From Ananas comosus (Eukaryota; Streptophyta; Magnoliopsida; Poales; Bromeliaceae): a stretch of 64,000 nt of DNA. A program made the translations under genes and the position numbers. Positions 23,177-33,905 of this stretch are shown here, one piece after another (position 1 is the first letter of the stretch; every line of letters begins with the position of its first letter). The DNA lies in NCBI RefSeq assembly GCF_001540865.1, contig NC_033622.1, positions 5,015,539 through 5,079,538 of the forward strand, read 5' to 3'. The notes beneath the pieces were generated by a model. It was not told where the DNA came from. It saw only the letters and a list, made by a program, of their open reading frames with translations, and ran no database searches.

Positions 23177-23258
23177 CTTGTCTCACACCAGTTAACTTCA
23201 CTTGGATGCCCTTGTCTACAAACTTTGCCAGATCTAAAACTGTCTCCTTCCGTCCCGA
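23177..23258 (-). pseudogene. LSM7: Captured exon of LSM7 (U6 snRNA-associated Sm-like protein)
   Basis: On the minus strand an 82-bp segment reads SGRKETVLDLAKFVDKGIQV then KLTGVRQ and ends in phase 1. It is preceded by a good acceptor (TTCATGTTTCAG) and followed by a donor (ACAAG/GTTTGT). This matches the N-terminal Sm1 part of plant LSm7, a subunit of the LSm1-7 and LSm2-8 rings used in mRNA decay and in U6 snRNP. The intron phase fits the next expected codon (Val). One change is visible: LTGVRQ where LTGGRQ is usual. No other LSM7 exon was found nearby, so it is a gene fragment carried inside the CACTA element, with some flanking intron. It might be spliced into chimeric transcripts but cannot make LSm7. 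Confidence 0.85.
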
Positions 23259-24747
23259 CTGAAACATGAAAGAAAACCATGTTTCTTCAAATGAGCTTGG
23301 CTCAAGAAGCAAAGTGACAAACTTTCGGGATTTAGTGCTTTTGATTTGGATCCACAGAAACACAATGATATGAACTAGTGATATAGAGATTGAATAAGCC
23401 ATTGCACTCGAATACTTACATGTTATACTAGTTTTTCAATCACAAAGTAACAAATAATATGATCCACAATAATCACTTCTTAAGCATTATCTATCTACAT
23501 AATTCGACATTAACGGGATTGGAGACTGAAACCCTGACCGAGACAGCAGGGTTGAAAAATAGTTCATATTGTGATGTAGTTTTCTTTCCTTCCCACAACT
23601 GAAAACTGATTTGATGCTGGAAAACACAAGAAATTGCACTTTCGGAAGACATTTGTTTAAAATCAATACAGAAAATGCGTCGTAATAACTACACGCGCAC
23701 GAGCACGCCGTGGGTACGCCCGCACACACAACAATAGTATATAGTTGGGCTTACAGTTTCAGAAAAAAATGATACAGTACAATGCTTTCGCCACACAGCA
23801 CATTGCGCAAAAGGGAAACAGGGCCAACAAATTCTGATTCTTCTACAGATAGAGAGAAAGCCACACTAAATCAACCATTTAGATCGATCGCAGAATTGCG
23901 TAAACTACACATTTTGCTGTCCCAAGATGTGAATGATTTAAAGCTCGGAAAAGATACAAAAGGTCCAACAAGACCATACAAATTAGTAAAATCCATTAAC
24001 TTTTGGATGAGTAGAATGCGTACGAATTATATAGCTCTTTTATAACATCGATAAATATTGTACCTTAACATCAAAGCAAACACAAAAGAATAAGTGGTTA
24101 ATTAGTGTCCTTAGCCCCTGATCAAAAAGGTCCTCGGAGGTTTGATCCTCCACACCGGCGTTTAAATATAAATAAACTATGATTAGTTTAGAGGATCTCT
24201 TATTAGGTTCTACAATCAAGTTATCGGGAAATTAAAAATGAATCGATAAATTTGAAAATACGAGATGTAAGATAAATAATGCGCAAATATATGGATGCGC
24301 GAAATGTGAGCAATAAAAATTTATCGAACATTGAAAAACAAATCGCTGAAGAAACCTAAAAAAAAAAAAAAATCAGCTCGTGCTAAGAATTATAAAAAAC
24401 CTTTGAATCATGAGAGAGAGAGTGAGTGATTGGAGATGAGATCGCAGGAAGAAACAGAACCAACCTAGAATCAGAATCAGTGCTTCGTGCTGGGGGGTGG
24501 CGAGAGGTCGATGTCGCACCTCCCGTACACCCAACATGTCAGGTGACCAAACCCTAGGCTCACCCGCACCTTGAAGGTCCCGCGCACGTCGCTGCCAATA
24601 GGGATCCGAGCTTAGAGAACTCGCAATAATGGCGACACAGCTTGGATCGAGAGAGGAGGGTGAAGGGGGGCTCGGATCGAGAGAGGAGGGAGGAGGGGGA
24701 GGGGGAGGGGACTTGATCCGAGACACCACGGGGACGGGGAAGGGGAG
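23259..24747. other. CACTA interior; possibly more captured host sequence
   Basis: No gene recognised. 24370-24740 is much more GC-rich than its surroundings and, read on the minus strand, looks like a plant 5' leader (CT-rich run, agcctagggtttgg), so it may belong to captured gene sequence. At 24640-24700 and again at 27415-27435 there are copies of cttggatcgagagaggaggg, one on each side of the solo LTR. Confidence 0.35.
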
Positions 24748-25220
24748 TGTCACGCCCCGAGACCAATGCCAATTTGGCCCGACCGGACACGTCAAACAGA
24801 CGCCGAACGGACAGAGTTTCCCCTATCCGCCAAGGCTCATCACACGTACCTTTTCATCAATAGAGATAAGCACTAAGCGGAAACATACACAAACGGCTTA
24901 CACGAGGGTAAGCATAAGCACCATAAGTGAAAGAAAAGAAACTAAACATTCAACATGTAATATGATTCATTTTAGATCATATACATTGCATCCATTTCTT
25001 AACATTTAAGACTCTTTACATTTCATTACATAATTCATCATTTCTTCTTACATCACATTTACCTCAAATAAGCTTACATTCTTTCTTGCTTTGCTAAATC
25101 ATCAAATACAAAGGATGATCATAAGGTACTTTACTACAAAATGAAACCAAACATCGGTGGCCTCTGTCTAAGGCGCGATACCTTTACCCTCGTCGCTCGC
25201 GGCGTCGCTCGGTCCCGGCT

Positions 25221-25264
25221 CTGTGGAAATAGTGGGGTGAGAACTACAAAAAATTCCCAGTGGG
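25221..25264 (-). other. Conserved LTR hairpin/CAG block, copy in solo LTR 24748-27410
   Basis: Minus strand: CCCACTGGGAATT, loop, AGTTCTCACCCC, ACTATTTCCACAG. The stem GAATT/AGTTC keeps pairing through one G-U. Upstream CCTAGTGGG (sense) lies about 45 nt before. Confidence 0.65.
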
Positions 25265-27002
25265 TTCGGCCTCAATATCACCGACTTTCCCACTAGGACT
25301 AACTCAGGCATAATAGAAAGGATAAGCTGAAATATGGTAACCAATCTAATAACATGATGCTAATATGCCTGAACAAAAGCAGGAAGTATGCTCAACATTA
25401 AACATATGCAGATTATGCAAGTTCTTTCATTCTTTAACTTTACTCTTTGTTCTTTGCTCTTTAATCATTAAGGCTAACCCGTATTTTAATTGCCTCACGC
25501 TAAGTCCATCATCGCAGTACTCACCAGCTAGGACCGTCCTTTCGGGTCTACTCCAACCCGATGCATAATCCCGGAGCGCATCGCCCGAGGGGGAGCGACC
25601 GCCCTCGAGCACGGAAACTCAACAGCAAGTATGATCATATCCTTACTCACTCAAAGGATTATAGTTCAATCTTGACTTTACACTAGCTCTAGTGTTCTTT
25701 ACGTCACTTTATGTTGCAACTCATGCAATCACATTCTTTACATTCTCATTACTCTTGCTAACTCTAGCAATCACATTGTTCTTTTGCATTTCTTTTACTT
25801 TTGCTAACTCTAGCATTCTTGTTCTTATTGCCACTTTACTTTATAGTTATACTCGTCATTTATCATTCTTACATCATTTAATTCTTACATCACACTAACT
25901 CTAGTGTCATTTCAATTCTTTATCGAGTTTTCATATGCCACTCGATCTATGTCCTTGTGCCACTCTGTTCTTTTGCTCCACTTTGGGTGCTCACTTTTCT
26001 CTCATGCATACTTATAGGGTTTTAACTTTCATAAGGTTCTTAACCATCACATTATGCAAGTTGTACTCACAATCATGCATCATTACATTCCTTTCATTAC
26101 TTTACCCTAAAATGCATGCAACAATGCATATAACATATGCTCAAAGAATGACACATTAGGCATAGAGAGAAATTTCAATGAGTTTGAGAAGCACCAACCC
26201 CCCTCGTAGGCCTTCCAAAGTGCTCCGATGATTTTCCTTGGGATTTTTTTAGATGCTTCGTTCTTTACTGCGGCAAAACGAACCCTTATAGGCCATTTTG
26301 CCCATAACCTTTCATACACTTTTCGAAATGCTATTCCGAGCGCACCATCGCGTCGGAAATACCCCCAAATTAGGTTTTTAGAGGGTCAATTGCACTTAGC
26401 AATCCTCATGAGCAAAAGCCCCAATTTGGTGCCCTAGCCCCAACACATGTATCAAACCTAGGGTTTGATCTCAAAGAGAAGCAAAAGTAGCTCATTACAC
26501 TCTAATTAGTCCATAAGAACCATTCTTAACTCACTCCAAACCCTAGTTTGGATTTCACCATTAGAGGTGGGTTGAAGCTCACCTTGAGCTCAACCATGGA
26601 CTTGATCTCTAAAGAAGCAAAAGAAAGCTTCAAAACTCTTCAAATATCCCTTTAAAACTCATTCTAGGTTATTCAAAACTCATTCTAGGGTTTTTCTACA
26701 ATATAGATCAAAGCTACCTGTAAGCTTTCCTTTCTTGCCCTAGAGAGGAAGAAGATGAGGCTCCTTTGCTCGCTTGATCTTCTTCTTCACTTTCTTCTCC
26801 TTTTTTCCTTCACTCTTCTTCTCTTTCTTCTTCTCTCTTCTTTGTCTTCTAGAGAGAGAAGAGAGGAAGGTGTGAGAGGGAGTGAATGAGAGGAAAAACC
26901 CCTCAGCCCCCTAACATAGCTCAATGGTTTGCAAAAATGCTAATAAACCCCTCAACTTTCACTTTAATACACTGCCGCACTGGCATTCCGCGCAGGCCAG
27001 AG

Positions 27003-27233
27003 ACCGGTCTCCCCGAGCCAGGGACCGGTTCCCGAAAGTCCACCCTGCGCAAGCCAGAGCTGCTGCGCGGCAGTGCAACCTGTCTCCTCCTATATGGGAG
27101 CGCCGGTCTCTGGGGGACCGGTCTCTCAGGCAGAGACCGGTTCCCGAGAGCTATCCTTCCAGGACTTAGCCGATTTTTCGGCTGTCTCATTTCATACGTG
27201 TTCGGGGACCGGTCTCTCCCTTTAGGGACCGGT
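27003..27233 (-). repeat. ACCGGT palindrome array in solo LTR 24748-27410 (6 motifs)
   Basis: ACCGGT starts at 27003, 27024, 27118, 27136, 27208 and 27228, plus a GCCGGTCTC variant at about 27102. It occupies 175-410 bp from the sense start of the LTR. Confidence 0.85.
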
Positions 27234-27464
27234 CCCCGAGAGCTAAAAATCTGCAGTTTTGCAGAATTGATTCTTTAGCTCTCGAAAACCTTCCACAACT
27301 CACTTTCGATCATTTTAGCACCTTCGGACTTTCCGAAGTGTACCGTCCTCGCACTTTGGTCAATTTGACTAAAGTTCGATATTTATTTTCCGAATTTTCG
27401 GTATATTACAGGGAGCTTGGATCGAGAGAGGAGGGGGGAGTGGGCGCGGGTTGAGAGAGGGCGC

Positions 27465-27515
27465 GAGGTTGGGTTAGGTTAGGTTGAGGTTGGGTTAGGT
27501 TGGGGTTGGATTAGG
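27465..27515 (+). repeat. Short telomere-like GGTTAGGTT run
   Basis: An irregular run of ggttgggttaggttaggttg units, similar to but not the same as the plant telomere unit TTTAGGG. It lies inside the CACTA element near its right end. Confidence 0.6.
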
Positions 27516-27661
27516 ATTATATTTAATATATAAATATTAGTGGGCTAAAACTATATATTTGAAAATAATTGCCACTAAAGGTGTAATAAAATAATAGCAA
27601 TAGCGGCCATTTGACAATCGCCATTATTAAATTGCCGCTAAAAGGCCTTTTTATTGTAGTG

Positions 27662-29693
27662 GATGAAAGATTAGGTAATCAAAATCAGAGAACCTACAGA
27701 GGTAATGATCAGCCCTATAATCGTAAAAATATTCAATGCTATTATTATAAAAAATTTGGCCATATCGAGCGCTTTTGTTTATGTACTTTTTGCATGCTGA
27801 TCATTAAAAAAACTGCTAACAATATTTAGTATGTCGATAGTAGTTGTAGCAGTCACATGACAAGAAAAGAAGAAAATATTATTAATTTGGACAAATCAGT
27901 TAAAGGTTGCATGATAATGGGTGACGACTATGTCCATAACGTGCATGGAAGATGTACAATTAAGGTAAATATTTCTGAAATTCAAAAAATAAATAATGTA
28001 TTGTATGTTTCTGGACTGAATTCCAATCTTTTTACTATGGGTTAATTTTTGAAAGAAAGTTATTCGCTTATTTTTAAAGATTCTGAGTGCACAATTTATG
28101 GAGATAAAAATAAAAAAAAATTTATTTTTTGAAGGTTCAATGACAGAAAATAAAGTTTGTCCTGTTCATGTTGCAATGAAAATAGTGTTAGATGATGATT
28201 GGTTATAGCATTATAGATATGGTCACTTGAGTTTTAAGGGGCTTGATTTGTTGGATAAAAAGAATATGGTTAATGGTTTATCTTTGGTGCATAATAATAA
28301 TTCTGTATGTGAAAGTTGTGTGCTATGAAAGCATCACCGGAACTCTTTTCCAAAAAATAGTAAATGGAGAGCCAAAGAACCATTAGAATTATACATGCAG
28401 ATGTTTGTAGGCCAATGCAGACACCGTCGCTCAGCAGCAATTACCATTTTGTGGTTTCCGTGGATGACTATAACCAGATGATTTGGGTTTATTTTATCAA
28501 AAATAAATCTGAAGCTTTTGATGCTTTTAAGAAATTTAAAAATTTGGTCGTGAATGAGTCCGGTTATTATATTAGGGCCCTCCGTACAGATCAAGGGGGA
28601 GAATTTATTTCTAACAAGTTTGAAAATTTTTGTAAATCTAATGGTATTTACAGACAATTGACAACCAGTTACACATCTCAGCAAAACGGTGTTGCAGAGC
28701 ACAAAAAACGAAGTCTAGTGGAGATGGCAAAAAGCATGCTGAAAGCGAAAGACCTCCCAAACAAATTTTGGGCAGAAGCGATATCTACTGCAGCATATAT
28801 TCTCAATAGAAGTCCAACTTCGGCATTAGATAATATTACACCTTATGAAGCACGGACGGGTTGGAAACCGAAGGTAAAACATTTTAAAATTTTTGAATCA
28901 GTCTCTTTTGTTCATATCCCATCACAAAATAGGCAAAAATTAGATGATAATAGTCAAAGGTGTATTTTTGTTGGATATCGCGAAAGAAGTAAAGCCTATC
29001 GATTTTATAATCCTGTTACTAACTCTTTAATCATAAGTCATGATGCTGTATTTGATGAACAAAAAGCTTGGGATTAGAGCACAAAAGTGCAGGATAATGC
29101 ACTTTCGATGATCGAAAATGAAATTGTAACTAAAAATAAAAACAATGGTGACAATACATCAAGCACAGAAACAACACCACAAGCTTCACCGCGAATTTCA
29201 CTAAAAACTTCTCCAGAGACGATGCCAAGAAAAGTAAGATTACTTAATGAAATAAATGAACAGTGCATGTATCACAATGTGGAGAATCACAAACCTTCGA
29301 GAATGCGACAACATCTAATGATTGGTGTAAGGCTACGAATAACGAAATTGCGGCGTTAGGAAAAATTAATATCTACGAATTTGTTGAATCGCCTATAGAA
29401 AAAGAAGTTATTGGATTTATGTGGATATATAAGGCGAAAAGAATATTGAGATATTCGAAAGAAACAAGAGACCACCGGTTGTGGTATACCAACCCTAACG
29501 ATTTTTATTTTGATTGTTTTAACAGTGATTGAACAGGTTCAGTTGATGATCAAAAAAGTACGAGAAGGGCTCGAGTTGATACACTGCGCAACTAAGAAGC
29601 AGATGGCCAATATTTTCATAAAGTCGCTAACATTAGAAATTCATATTTTGTCGTAAGAAGATTGATGTGAAGAACATTAGCAATATGGGGGAA
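27662..29693 (+). pseudogene. Copia element E1 gag-pol remnant
   Basis: Begins inside gag at the CACTA insertion site. Order: gag zinc knuckle CYYYKKFGHIERFC (about 27737-27778); protease YVDSSCSSHMTRKE (about 27830); GAG-pre-integrase region (about 28200-28330); integrase core in an open 237-codon frame 28364-29077 (HADVCRPMQTPS, VDDYNQMIWVYF, LRTDQGGEF, TSQQNGVAEHKKR, RCIFVGYRERSKAYRFYNP). Then a collapsed reverse transcriptase: GFMWIYKAKR from its start is joined to ILRYSKETRDHRLWY from its end (about 29431-29480), and a short RNase H tail. Nonsense changes include TAG at 27827 and 28206 and TAA at 28042; a frameshift lies near 28120 and another near 28325. Not functional. Confidence 0.88.
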
Positions 29694-30018
29694 TGTTAGA
29701 GATAATGCTAATGAATAATTAAATTAGGATTAGATTATTTGATCATATCTATTATTAGATTTGGTTACTTAAATTATCATTAAGATGAAATCGAATCATA
29801 GTAGGATTCTATATAATTACTTATAAATAGAGTGGCCGGAATCATTGTGGCTAATGAAGCTAGGAGTCGTCCTAATTAATTAGCGCTCGCGGAAGGTTTT
29901 GTGCGGTGATGAGTTGTTTTCTTCAATATAGTTATTTGTGTTTTGCTTCCACGGCAACGTATCAGGTTCTTCGGTTTGTCTTCTTCCTCTCTTCTCTATT
30001 TAATTTTTGTAGAGATTT
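29694..30018 (+). mobile_element. 3' LTR of copia element E1, interrupted by E2
   Basis: TGTTAGAGATAATGC starts directly after the polypurine tract atatgggggaa (29683-29693). A TATAAATA box lies at 29822. The LTR is interrupted by element E2, whose CTATA duplication lies at 30019-30023 and 37214-37218. The right boundary of the LTR beyond 37218 could not be fixed. Confidence 0.7.
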
Positions 30019-30023
30019 CTATA

Positions 30024-30511
30024 TGTTGGCATTCGGTTAAATCGAATCGGGTACGCCCATAAGCGGGTTCGATCCGACGGATGTTATGTTATCTAATTGG
30101 ATTAGAATTAATTTCGCTTGCAAATTGGAAAGTTAGTTAGAGATAAATCCTAGTCATATTAGGATTACAATTAATATCCGATTTGGCCTTATCTCTAACG
30201 CTATTAGGATTTTGGAATCCCTTATAAATAGACGGGCGATCCCACATAAAACGAACGAACGAAAAAAGAGAGAGAATAAGAAAATAGTAGAGAGAAACCA
30301 CATCCTCCATTGACCTATTATTCTAAGAGGAACTTGAACGGTGGATTTGTGATCGTGCTCGTTTGTAGTTCGATCCATCGCGAGTTCGGAACGTGAGAAG
30401 ATCTAGACAAGGACGATCAAAGGACACGTGAATCAACCTCGACGATCCGGGCGTTATAACGTGAATCGCTTCCGCAAAAGGTACGAACGAATACTTCCGC
30501 TGCGTTCTACA
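30024..30511 (+). mobile_element. 5' LTR of E2
   Basis: TGTTGGCATTCGG ... GCGTTCTACA, 488 bp. TATAAATA box at 30223-30230, followed by acgaacgaacgaaa and a purine-rich leader. It is followed at 30513 by TTGGTATCAGAGCC, the initiator tRNA-Met primer site. Confidence 0.95.
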
Positions 30512-30525
30512 TTGGTATCAGAGCC

Positions 30526-32117
30526 ATTTTTGGTTGATTTCGTGCCCTAAATCATGTTCTAACGAGATTACAAGCGTTAAAAACTAAATCTATCAAAGTT
30601 TGGATTTTATCTTGCATGTATATCAGCGTTAATGGCGGTTTTTTCAGAAGTGGATATTTTTGCTTGATTTCTGCACATCTTAAAGCACCTATCTTATAGA
30701 TTAGATCTACAAAGTTTGATTTGTTTTGGTTTTGTATTTTATGAAAAAACGAAACCCTAAATAGAAACTTTGGGGGTGGCTTGTTTGATGTGTGATGCGT
30801 ATCCCATTGTGAAAATTGCATGATTTGGAAGAGCTTTTCAAAAGCTTTCTATTGATATACTTCTTGCATGATTTGGATTTCTATATCATAAAGTTATAGA
30901 ATTTTTTTAAGATTATACTATCTTAAAAAAAAATTATTTACTGTACGGGCCTCCAGCCACGCGTTAGCCGTCGGCACGCATCGCCACGCGGCCGCCACGC
31001 AGGCGCCAGCACGCGGTCCGCGCATGTCCGAGGAGGCCGACGCGGGCCACGAGGCCACCAGGTCCGCGCATGCAAAGCAGGCCACGGGGCCGCGCGTACG
31101 CGTGGGCCGGCACGGTGGCCGCGCAAGCCACGGGCTGCGCAGCCTCGCCAGCCACTCTGACGGTGGCGGGCCTGCGAGCAGAGCGCTCGGTGCAACGGCC
31201 GCGCGCGATTCAGGCCGCGAGTGCGGGTCCGCGCCCGCGGGCCGCGCGCTCAAGTCTGCTGGTGGGCGCAGTAGTCGGCCAGCGGCCCGCCAAGCCTAGC
31301 GCGAGCGGGCACTAGCGGCGGCCACGCGAGCCGAGCCGGCGCCACGCAGGTGGGAGACAACCACCCCGCGCGGGCAGCGCGCGACCGACACGCGTGGGCC
31401 TGCTGGCTGCCAGGGCACGCGCCGCGACCAGTGCGCGAGTGCGGGCTGACAGGCGCCGCACTGGCCGGTGCCCGCAAAGCCACGGCGCCGGCGCGTCGCG
31501 GTCGGCGCCCTACTGGCTGTCGATGTGCGCATGCGGGCGCTGCTAGCCGCACGGGAGGCGCGGGCCAACTCGGGCACGCAAGGCCGCGCTCGCTAACAGC
31601 CGGCCAGCGCGGGCCAACAGGCCAGCGGCATAGACCGGGCCGCGAGCGCCTGCACCCCGCGAGCAGGCTGCAGCCCTCGGGGCCTACAGTTTTTTTTTTG
31701 GTTTTTTTATTTTTTATTATAAAAAAAGGGTGTTTGTTGATGATAATATGTTTTTATGATATAGAATAATTAGCATGACATTTAAAAATGTGATAATCCT
31801 TTTATGATGTATATATAGATGAATACTTTAGGCATATGTATTTTATGCATGCGTTTATCCTAGTGGGAGCTTTGATCTTTGGTAGAGTAAATTATATGCT
31901 TTTTACTCCTAATTTTTTGTGCATCTTAATTAAATAAATTAAAAATTATGACATATGGTGTGTGATGTGATTACGAGCATAGCAAAATTTTTCTTTACGC
32001 ATGTATGATCTTTTTTTTAATTTATTTAATTAGAAATGCGGCAAAATTAAATATATGTATCGTGTACTGATTTTAAAATATCCTTTTCTGCGCATTGCAT
32101 GAACAAAGTGAGATTTA
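30526..32117 (+). other. Long leader of E2 with a GC-rich island (30945-31690)
   Basis: 1.6 kb lies between the primer site and gag, long for a copia element. Its centre (about 745 bp) is extremely GC-rich and built from short recurring words such as GCGGGCC, CACGCGGCC, GCCAGCGCGGGCC and GCGCGAG, with sharp borders to AT-rich sequence on both sides (ending in a T run at 31690). Overlapping frames exist on both strands but none resembles a known protein; they are expected in stop-poor GC-rich DNA. Confidence 0.7.
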
Positions 32118-33446
32118 ATGGCCTCCAAGCAAATTGTTGCTGATTTAAACCAGGGCGAGAAATTGGATGGTGACAATTATGATATTTGGCACCATAAAAT
32201 TCAATATGTTCTCGCTGAGCAAGAGGTTCTGGAAAACCTGAGTAATAAAATAGACCAACCCACGGAGGGCACCAGTGCCCATGCTTGCCGAGATATGGAA
32301 GCCTATAATAATTGGCTTAAAAAGGATCTCATTGCTCGCATCACGTTGCTGAGCAGTATGCAGAATGATCTCTTGTGCGAGTGTGAGCAGTATCCGACTG
32401 CGTATGACATGTGGGAGGCTCTCAAAGCAAAATTTGGTGCAACTTCGGCTACAAGGTTGCGCAGTCTGACTATGCGGGTTGACAGTTATAAGAAGCGTGC
32501 CGATCAGACTATGAAGCAGCACATTAGAATAATGTCAAACATGATTCACGAGTTAAAGTCGGCTGGCGGCACCTTGACTGATGAGCAACAGATCCAAGCT
32601 ACGATTCGACCTCTTCCCAATTCGTGGGAACATATGCGAGTAAATTTGACCTATAACGATAATATCAAAACTTTTGAGGATGTTGCGCGGCATTTGGAGT
32701 TTGAGGAAGAGCGCCTTGAGGCTGTTAAAACTCCAACTGCCAATGCTACTGAGTCAAACTTTCGCAGGACATCTGGGTTCAAACGAAAGAGGACTACTGG
32801 GGCTCAAAATCGTAGCGGATCCGTGCCTAAGAACGCGAAGAGCACTAAAAGAAAGAGAAGCAAACGAGGTGGCAAAAAAGACAAGTCAAAGATGACTTGT
32901 TTCAATTGTAATCAGCTGGGACACTTCGCTCGTGATTGCACTGAGCCGAAGAAGGTACAACTCTATCCCGATTCTCGCTCTTTTGTTTCTTCTAATACGT
33001 TTGTTGCTGAATCTCTCCCTGTGTGGATTGTAGACTCAGGAGCAACAGACCACGTAGCGAGGGATCCGATGGGATTCGTCGAGTACCGTCGCGTGCCTGC
33101 TGGGAACAAAAGAGTATACATGGGGAATGATTCAAGTGTCGATGTGTTAAGCGTTGGCATATACAAGTTGATCATGCAAGGTGGTCGAACTTTGTACCTA
33201 CATGGTATACTTTATGCTCCAGGAATTCAACGGAACTTGTTTTCTATTCTTGCTATGCTACAGTTAGGCTTTTCTTTTTGTTTTGAGAGTGATGTAGTTA
33301 AGATTCATCTTGGAACTATTTATTATGGTAGAGGTTTTATGTCAAATGGTTTTATGGTTTTGGACATTGATTATAATATTAATAATAGTGATATTTTTTT
33401 CCTGCTATCTTCTGTTGAGAATGATCACAATGTTTCAATTAAATAG
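32118..33446 (+). pseudogene. gag: E2 gag and protease (first part of the polyprotein)
   Basis: ATG 32118 opens a 442-codon frame. Residues about 1-200: copia gag (LNQGEKLDGDNYDIWHHKIQ, YPTAYDMWEALKAKFG, LPNSWEHMRVNL). Residues about 220-260: basic linker. Residues about 269-282: CCHC knuckle CFNCNQLGHFARDC. Residues about 305-420: aspartic protease with VDSGATDHV and LFSILAMLQLG. The frame stops at TAG 33444, directly before HARLGHIGQDRM, which continues in frame as the pre-integrase domain, so the stop is a point nonsense change inside one polyprotein. Gag itself looks intact and could be expressed; that is inference. Confidence 0.9.
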
Positions 33447-33905
33447 CATGCACGTCTTGGTCATATTGGGCAGGATAGAATGACAAGATTGGTTAGAGAC
33501 GGGTTATTGAGCTCGCTCACTAAAGTCGACCTACCCACTTGTGAACATTGTTTAGCGGGAAAAGCAACCCGAAAATCATTTAATAAAGCTTCTAGGGCAG
33601 AATTTCCTTTACAATTGATCCATTCTGACATTTGTGGCCCAATGAGTGTGAGGGCAAGACATAGTGCTTTTTACTTCATCACATTTATAGATGACCATAC
33701 GCGCTTCGGTCATGTTTATCTGATCTCCCATAAGTCTGAAGCATTGGATTGTTTTAGACGTTATATTAGTGAGGTTGAGAATCAGTTAGATATGAAAATT
33801 AAATGCTTAAGAACTGATCGAGGCCGCGAGTATCTATCTGAACAATTCAAGAAATTATGTGATGAAAAGGGAATAATCAGACAGCTGACAATTCCTGGCA
33901 CTTAG
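33447..33905 (+). pseudogene. E2 pre-integrase domain and integrase core (N-terminal part)
   Basis: Open after the TAG at 33444: HARLGHIGQDRM, CEHCLAGKATRK (zinc-binding residues), IHSDICGPM, FITFIDDHTRF, LRTDRGREYLSEQF and QLTIPGT. The first catalytic aspartates (HSDICGP; DRGREY) are present. A stop at 33903 ends the frame inside the core, where PQQNG-like sequence would follow. Confidence 0.88.

Larger units (their letters stand above)
24748..27410 (-). mobile_element. Solo LTR of a second gypsy family, inside CACTA element D
   Basis: Plus-strand ends TGTCACGCCCC and TATATTACA, flanked by the 5-bp duplication GGGAG at 24743-24747 and 27411-27415. In sense (minus) orientation it begins TGTAATATACC. 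Its left 95 bp match the fragment at 815-909 and, inverted, the end of the LTR at 14175-14268. It contains an ACCGGT array and the hairpin/CAG block. The many short frames in it are not genes. Confidence 0.95.
20384..27661 (-). mobile_element. CACTA element D, right-hand part
   Basis: The right end is GCCTTTTTATTGTAGTG at 27661, the inverse of a CACTACAATAAAA terminal repeat. Subterminal repeats with GCCACTAAAGG, GCGGCCATT and GCCGCTAAAAGG lie at about 27565-27645. The transposase reads away from this end. The left end is not in the window because elements C and A intervene. The element sits in copia gag coding sequence that starts at 27662. It contains a solo LTR (24748-27410) and a captured LSM7 exon (23177-23258). 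Confidence 0.85.

Noticed and set aside
24115..24170. Possible tRNA or tRNA-derived SINE (ggtttgatcctcc resembles a B box)
   Set aside because: No cloverleaf with acceptor and anticodon stems could be drawn, and no A box at suitable spacing was found.
30918..31769. Several overlapping frames of 60-140 aa on both strands
   Set aside because: Expected in stop-poor, GC-rich DNA; composition is Arg/Ala/Pro-rich on all frames and nothing resembles a known domain.
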